36,147 bases of DNA from CAZRIT01 sp964600225 (GTDB lineage: Bacteria; Bacillota; Clostridia; Christensenellales; CAG-138): positions 1 through 36,147 of the forward strand of contig CAZRIT010000013.1 of the NCBI GenBank assembly GCA_964600225.1, in the 5' to 3' direction. Below the pieces are notes generated by a model. It made no database searches, was not told where the DNA came from, and saw nothing but the letters and a program-made list of their open reading frames with translations. The position numbers were made by a program, and so were the translations under genes. Of this stretch, positions 31,598-36,147 are shown one piece after another. Position 1 is the first letter of the stretch; every line of letters starts with the position of its first letter.

Positions 31598-32841
31598 CGC
31601 TGCTTTAGCAGTGTATCACAGCACATCATGGCGGCGATGCGGGCATGTGCATAGGTCAGTGCGCCCTGCAAATATACCGTATACGGCTCCCGAATCGGCC
31701 CGTCGGCACTCAATTCCGTGGTGGCGCCCTGTACGAACGCGCCCGCAGCCATAATGACCTGATCGGTGTAGCCGGGCATATCCCAAGGCTCGGGAGTGGC
31801 AAAGCTATCCACAGGCGAAGCGGCCTGAATGCTTTGGCAAAATGCAATCATATCCTCCGCCGTTGCAAAGCGCACGGCCTGGATGATATCGTTTCGCATC
31901 GCATCGCTCTTGGGCATGGTATCCAGTTTTAACAATTCAAATACACGGCTAAACAGCATGGCTCCCTTAAGGCACTGCGCCGTCGTATGCGGCGCCATAA
32001 ACAGTCCCTGATAGAAAGGCCGATAGCTTGCCGCATAGGAGCCGACCTCCGCGCCCATACCCGGCACGGTAAGCCGTTGCGCAACGCGGGCAATCAACGC
32101 TTCCCGACCCGCAATGTACCCGCCTGTTGGCGCCAATCCGCCGCCCGGGTTTTTGATCAACGAACCGACAATCAAATCGGCGCCGACCTGCGTTGGTTCG
32201 TTTATCTGCGTAAACTCGCCGTAGCAATTATCGACAATGATATGCACATCGGGCCGCACGCGCTTGATCGTTTGGAAGGCAGCGCCAAGTTGATCGACGG
32301 AAAGCACCTCCCGCCAAGCATAGCCGCGTGAGCGCTGTGCATAGACGATCGAAACATCCTCCGTCAACGCTTCCAAAATGGCGTCCATATCGATTGCGCC
32401 GTCGGGCTTTAACGGCACGGCACGGAAGGAAACACCAAGCTTTTTGAGCGAGTTGGGCGCGTCGCCGACGAGTCCGATGGCCGTTTGCAGCGTATCGTAG
32501 GGCGCGCCCGTGATGGAAAGTATCGTCTCCCCCGCCTCCGCGCAGCCTGCAAGCGCCGTAAACAGCGCGTGCGTGCCGTTGACAAACTGTGCGCGCACCA
32601 AGGCGGCTTCTGCCTGCATGGCGCGGGCAAACACACGGTCCAGCGTGTCGCGGCCGATGTCGTCATAGCCGTAGCCATTTGATGGAGCAAAGTGCCTTGC
32701 GCTGACGCGTTCCGTCTGAAACGCCTCCAAAACGCGCTGCTGCACCATCATTTCCACCGCATCGACGCGGCGAAACGCCATGGACAGGTCGTTTTCCGCC
32801 TGCCATACAATCTCCTTTGCACGGTCGGAAAGCTGTATCAT
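31594..32841 (-). CDS. Methionine gamma-lyase/YnbB-family PLP enzyme
   Basis: This 415-residue protein belongs to the Cys/Met-metabolism PLP family often annotated as aluminium resistance protein or methionine gamma-lyase family (YnbB in B. subtilis). Visible motifs are HFAPSNGYGYDDIGRDTLD, FVNGTHALFTAL, D204 in IIVDNCYGEF, and the PLP lysine K230 in GSLIKNPGGGLAPTGGYIAG. The reaction is not proven for most members, so no substrate is claimed. The ATG at 32841 overlaps the miaA stop (ATGA). It is the last gene of the mutS-mutL-miaA operon, a common order in Clostridia, and ends tail to tail with lexA. Confidence 0.88.
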   Translation of the reverse strand: MIQLSDRAKEIVWQAENDLSMAFRRVDAVEMMVQQRVLEAFQTERVSARHFAPSNGYGYDDIGRDTLDRVFARAMQAEAALVRAQFVNGTHALFTALAGCAEAGETILSITGAPYDTLQTAIGLVGDAPNSLKKLGVSFRAVPLKPDGAIDMDAILEALTEDVSIVYAQRSRGYAWREVLSVDQLGAAFQTIKRVRPDVHIIVDNCYGEFTQINEPTQVGADLIVGSLIKNPGGGLAPTGGYIAGREALIARVAQRLTVPGMGAEVGSYAASYRPFYQGLFMAPHTTAQCLKGAMLFSRVFELLKLDTMPKSDAMRNDIIQAVRFATAEDMIAFCQSIQAASPVDSFATPEPWDMPGYTDQVIMAAGAFVQGATTELSADGPIREPYTVYLQGALTYAHARIAAMMCCDTLLKQR

Positions 32842-33788
32842 AAAGCCATGTTCTCCTTTATATATCGCAAAATATGCTCGATGGTCTGTTCGTTCCATTC
32901 GCTTACGTCAAACCACTGTATCCGTACATCCCGCCGAAACCAGGTAAGCTGCCGCTTGGCAAAGCGCCTGGTATCGCGCTTGATGGCATCGATTGCCTCG
33001 TCAAGGGAGCAGTTGCCGTCAAAGTGGGAAAAGAGCTGCTTATAGCCGATGGATTGCATGGCGGGCAGCTTTCGGGTATAGCCACAGTCGTAAATCTGCC
33101 TGGCTTCTTCCACGAGGCCCTGCTGCAGCATCCCATCCACGCGCGCATCGATGCGCCGATACAACCGTTCCCGCTCCATGTTTAAGCCAACAAAGCATGC
33201 CTTACACGGCGCTTCGGCTCCCGATGTGTTCATAAAATCACTGCCAAAATCGGATAGCGGCCGACCGCAAACAGTAAAAACTTCGAGCGCGCGCACAATG
33301 CGCTTGCGATCATGCAGATGCAGCCGCTGGGCCGATTGCGGATCGCAGTCCTGCAATTGCCGATAGACCTTTTCGGGCGACAGATCGTACTGTTGTTCCC
33401 ACTGCCGCCGAACCGACGGGTCGGAGGGCGCGCCAAAATGCAGCGGCTTGGTCAAGGCGTCTACATACAGGCCGCTGCCGCCAACGATGACGGGCAGCCG
33501 ATTGCGCGCGCGAATGGAACGTATGGCGTCCAAAGCCATGTCCCGATATTGGGAAACGGAGAACGCGGGCGTATCAATGGGTACGCAATCGATCATGTGA
33601 TGCGGTACGCGCTGCCGCTCCTGCTCGCTCGCCTTGGCGGAGCCGATATCCATACCGATATACACCTGTACGGAGTCCGCGGAGATAATTTCCCCGTTGA
33701 GCTGTTCAGCAACCGCAAGCGACGCCTCCGTTTTATGGCACGCGGTGGGCCCGACGATGCATAGCGTATCGTATAATTGCCGACTCAT
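32838..33788 (-). CDS. miaA: tRNA dimethylallyltransferase MiaA with unusual P-loop
   Basis: MiaA adds a dimethylallyl group to A37 of tRNAs that read UNN codons. The product has 316 residues, the usual length. The DSVQVYIGMDIGSAK segment, VIVGGSGLYVDAL, and the insert region with KRIVRALEVF are all present, as is the C-terminal RRFAKRQLTWFRRD. The P-loop reads GPTACHKT (13-20), where GPTA-x-GKT is usual; His18 replaces the glycine before the lysine. The rest is intact, so the gene is likely functional. The start overlaps the mutL stop by four bases, and the stop overlaps the next gene. Confidence 0.94.
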   Translation of the reverse strand: MSRQLYDTLCIVGPTACHKTEASLAVAEQLNGEIISADSVQVYIGMDIGSAKASEQERQRVPHHMIDCVPIDTPAFSVSQYRDMALDAIRSIRARNRLPVIVGGSGLYVDALTKPLHFGAPSDPSVRRQWEQQYDLSPEKVYRQLQDCDPQSAQRLHLHDRKRIVRALEVFTVCGRPLSDFGSDFMNTSGAEAPCKACFVGLNMERERLYRRIDARVDGMLQQGLVEEARQIYDCGYTRKLPAMQSIGYKQLFSHFDGNCSLDEAIDAIKRDTRRFAKRQLTWFRRDVRIQWFDVSEWNEQTIEHILRYIKENMAL

Positions 33789-35557
33789 AGCAGTCTTTTA
33801 AACATCTTTTCCAGTTCGGTCTTTGTCATGCGCACCGCAATGGGTCGGCCGTGCGGACAGGTCAGGAGCGTTTCGTTGGCCGTCAGCGCTTCGATCAGGG
33901 CTGTCATCTGTTCCCTGCCGATCGGCTCCCCTGCCTTTACGGCGTGTTTGCAAGCTTGCTGCGTCAAGGCGCTTCGCTGCGTATCCTTTTGGTGCAGCAC
34001 ATCCAGCAGGAATGCTGCTTTCAATGGCGTTGCGTTGAGCTGTGGCACGGCCAAAAGCAGAAGCTTTCCGCCCTCCCCGTCCGCAAACGCATACCCAAAC
34101 GCCTCCAGATCCGCCCGCTGCGCATCCAGCAGCGCGCGCTCGGACGGCAACAGCGTTAGCGCTTCGGGCATGAGCAGCGTCTGCGACACAACCTCCGTTT
34201 CCCGATTCATCAATCGGTCATAGAGGATGCGTTCGTGCGCGGCATGCTGATCGATAAACAGCACGCTTTCATCCTGCTGCACAATCCAATAGGTGTCAAA
34301 CGCTACGCCGACTAGATGATACGGCGACGAAAAAGGCCTCTCCGCCTGCGAAAACAGTGTGCTTTGCTGCGGACGCTGGATATCGCGAGGAACCGTCACA
34401 TTGTAATACCTTGGGCTTGCAGGGCTGTTTGGATGCGCGCCCGTTTCCCGCACGGCATAGGGTTCCCTCGGCACGGCGTCGCGCAGTTCGACGCGCCTGA
34501 AATCCGTTTCTGTTGTCGGGTGGTGGCCTTGCATATCCTCCTGTATAGGTGTTTGTACCGACGGCACATAGCCGCGTGCAAGCGCATCCGCGCAGGCGGC
34601 ATAGACGCTGCGCACCACGCGCTGCTCATCGGCAAAGCGTACCTCCAGCTTGGCGGGATGTACGTTGACGTCCACTTCGGCAGCATTGATATGGATGTTG
34701 AGCACGGCAAAGGCATACCGACCGACCATCAGCCGCGTATCGTACGCGCGCATCAGTGCCAGCGACAGTGCGGTGGAGCGGATGATGCGGCGGTTGAGAA
34801 AGAACGATTGCCCCGAGCGGTTCGATCGGCTGAGCTCGGGCGTGCCGATATAGCCGTCAATTTTGATGTAGCCGTCGTCAAAGAGTACAGGACACAGGTG
34901 CGGCGCGGTCGATACGCCATATACGGCGACGATGGCGTTTTTCAGGTCTCCGTCGCCCGCGGTACGGTACACGGTTTTGTCGTTGGATTGGTAGTGGAAG
35001 GCGATATCGGGCAGCGACAGGATGAGGCTTGCCATATAATCGCCGATGGCGCCGTTTTCGGAGCGGACGCTTTTCAAAAACTTCTTTCTTGCGGGCACGT
35101 TGGAAAAGAGGTTTTGCACCTGCACGGTGGTGCCCTCGATGCTGCCGATGCGCTTGTGCTCGACAATTTGCCCGTATTCACAGGTAACCTGCGTGCCCAG
35201 CTCGTCATCGGCGGTTCTGGTCGTTATGGTTGTGCGCGATACGGCCGCAATGGAGGCCAAAGCCTCCCCGCGGAAGCCCAGCGTCATGATGCGGCCGAGG
35301 TCATCGGAAGTGCTGATTTTGCTGGTTGCATGGCGCAAAAAAGCCGTTTCGCAATCCGCATCGCTGATGCCGCCGCCGTTATCGGTCACGCGGATCAATT
35401 CCAGCCCGCCCTCCATTGTCTGCACCGAGATGGCGGTTGATTTGGCGTCAACCGCATTTTCAACCAACTCCTTGACAACCGAACAGGGTCGCTCGACGAC
35501 CTCGCCTGCGGCAATCTGATTGGCAATATGCGGGGACAAGACGCGGATATTGGGCAT
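33785..35557 (-). CDS. mutL: DNA mismatch repair protein MutL (endonuclease type)
   Basis: MutL links mismatch recognition by MutS to strand incision. The product has 590 residues. The N-terminal GHKL ATPase shows ELVENAVDAKSTAI, DNGGGI and GFRGEALASIAAVS. The C-terminal domain has the nuclease motif DQHAAHERILYD (436-447), ACKHAVKAGE and CPHGRPIAV, the metal-binding set of nicking MutL proteins. The motif usually ends with Glu; here it ends with Asp447. A variable linker (about 330-410) separates the domains. AAGGAG precedes the ATG nine bases after the mutS stop. Loss of mutH is expected with this type of MutL. Confidence 0.96.
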   Translation of the reverse strand: MPNIRVLSPHIANQIAAGEVVERPCSVVKELVENAVDAKSTAISVQTMEGGLELIRVTDNGGGISDADCETAFLRHATSKISTSDDLGRIMTLGFRGEALASIAAVSRTTITTRTADDELGTQVTCEYGQIVEHKRIGSIEGTTVQVQNLFSNVPARKKFLKSVRSENGAIGDYMASLILSLPDIAFHYQSNDKTVYRTAGDGDLKNAIVAVYGVSTAPHLCPVLFDDGYIKIDGYIGTPELSRSNRSGQSFFLNRRIIRSTALSLALMRAYDTRLMVGRYAFAVLNIHINAAEVDVNVHPAKLEVRFADEQRVVRSVYAACADALARGYVPSVQTPIQEDMQGHHPTTETDFRRVELRDAVPREPYAVRETGAHPNSPASPRYYNVTVPRDIQRPQQSTLFSQAERPFSSPYHLVGVAFDTYWIVQQDESVLFIDQHAAHERILYDRLMNRETEVVSQTLLMPEALTLLPSERALLDAQRADLEAFGYAFADGEGGKLLLLAVPQLNATPLKAAFLLDVLHQKDTQRSALTQQACKHAVKAGEPIGREQMTALIEALTANETLLTCPHGRPIAVRMTKTELEKMFKRLL

Positions 35558-35566
35558 GAATACTCC

Positions 35567-36147
35567 TTACTTTAGCATGCTTTGCAGTGAGGAAAGCTGA
35601 TTGAGCGCTTCCAGGGGCGACAGATGGTTGACGTCCAACTCCTGCAGGATGCGCAGCACGGCCGCTTCGTTGCTTTCATCGAACAGCGAGGGCTGCACGA
35701 CGGTCTCCCTGGATGGCGCGGTCGGCGTGGTGGCGATATCGGCGTGTTCGAGGTCGCCGAGGATTTCCTTGGCGCGGTTGAGCACCTCCTGCGGCAGCCC
35801 CGCCAGGCGCGCCACCTGTATGCCAAAGCTCTTGTCTCCCCCGCCGCGCACAATGCGGCGCAAAAAGACGATGTCGTCGCCAATTTCCTTCACGGTGATG
35901 CGATAGTTTTTGACGCCGTCCAGCTTTCCTTCCAGCTCCGTCAGTTCATGGTAATGCGTGGCAAACAGCGCCTTGGCGCCGCACTTTGCTGTATCGGAGA
36001 TATATTCCAGCACGGCCCACGCAATGCTCAGCCCATCGAAGGTGCTGGTGCCGCGCCCGATTTCATCCAGTATCAGCAAGCTGTCCATGGTGGCGTTGTG
36101 CAGGATGTTGGCAACCTCGCTCATCTCCACCATAAAGGTGCTCTGCC
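35567..36147 (-). CDS. mutS: DNA mismatch repair protein MutS (5' partial)
   Basis: This is the C-terminal part of MutS1; the frame is open to the window edge, with QSTFMVEM readable at the boundary. Visible parts are the QSTFMVEMSEVANIL segment, the Walker B DSLLILDEIGRGTSTFDG, the ATHYHELTEL switch, and the C-terminal tail with SFGIQVARLAGLP and the dimerisation end. It lies directly before mutL in one operon whose promoter is outside the window. Together with the separate mutS2 at the other end, the genome carries both MutS subfamilies. Confidence 0.96.
   Translation of the reverse strand, partial: QSTFMVEMSEVANILHNATMDSLLILDEIGRGTSTFDGLSIAWAVLEYISDTAKCGAKALFATHYHELTELEGKLDGVKNYRITVKEIGDDIVFLRRIVRGGGDKSFGIQVARLAGLPQEVLNRAKEILGDLEHADIATTPTAPSRETVVQPSLFDESNEAAVLRILQELDVNHLSPLEALNQLSSLQSMLK

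Overview
The window is about 36 kb of GC-rich chromosomal DNA from a bacterium. It most resembles a spore-forming Clostridia-type Bacillota. The supporting signs are a large Bacillus/Clostridium-type SRP RNA with an Alu domain, sporulation genes yabP and yabQ beside a divIC-like gene, the two-subunit iron-sulfur L-serine dehydratase (sdaAB/sdaAA), a V-type ATPase operon in the Enterococcus ntp order, DUF1385, LexA with Firmicutes-style operator spacing, and MutS2. Species cannot be named from the sequence alone. Gene density is very high: no stretch of 300 bases lacks a gene, and there is no insertion sequence, prophage, CRISPR array or tRNA.

Layout. 1-615: C-terminal part of a class I/II aminotransferase. 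737-3085: mutS2. 3136-6805: a response regulator, sensor kinase and HtrA-type protease under one strong promoter, closed by a terminator. 6837-7947 (minus strand): yabP, yabQ and divIC-like. 8077-10330: rho, carrying a long Gln/Tyr/Gly-rich prion-like segment, then rpmE (L31), each with its own promoter. 10414-26240: a nearly gapless same-strand array of DUF1385, prmC, a capA-like lipoprotein, prfA, tsaC/sua5, rpiB, upp, nine V-ATPase subunits (order G/F, I, K, E, C, F/G, A, B, D) and a QueG-like iron-sulfur protein. 26229-26582: SRP RNA with promoter and terminator. 26593-29450: sdaAB, sdaAA, proC, rnhA. 29479-30617: a XerS-like tyrosine recombinase with an imperfect 11-6-11 inverted repeat just upstream. 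30625-30882 (minus strand): a small seven-cysteine protein that diverges from lexA (30977-31597) across a LexA-box-like site. 31594-36147 (minus strand): mutS (partial), mutL, miaA and a methionine-gamma-lyase-family PLP enzyme, read right to left in one overlapping operon.

How the genes work together. Most of the window is housekeeping: transcription termination, translation termination and its methylation (prfA, prmC), tRNA modification (tsaC, miaA), protein targeting (SRP RNA), repair (mutS, mutL, lexA) and RNA/DNA hybrid removal (rnhA). The V-ATPase c-ring subunit has the residues that bind sodium in E. hirae NtpK, so a sodium-coupled rotary ATPase is likely. No clearly new multi-gene defence or mobile system is visible. 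The best leads are the prion-like Rho, the dif-like repeat at the recombinase gene, the LexA-box-controlled cysteine-rich small protein, a QueG-like protein that seems to lack the catalytic Asp, and a MiaA with an unusual P-loop.
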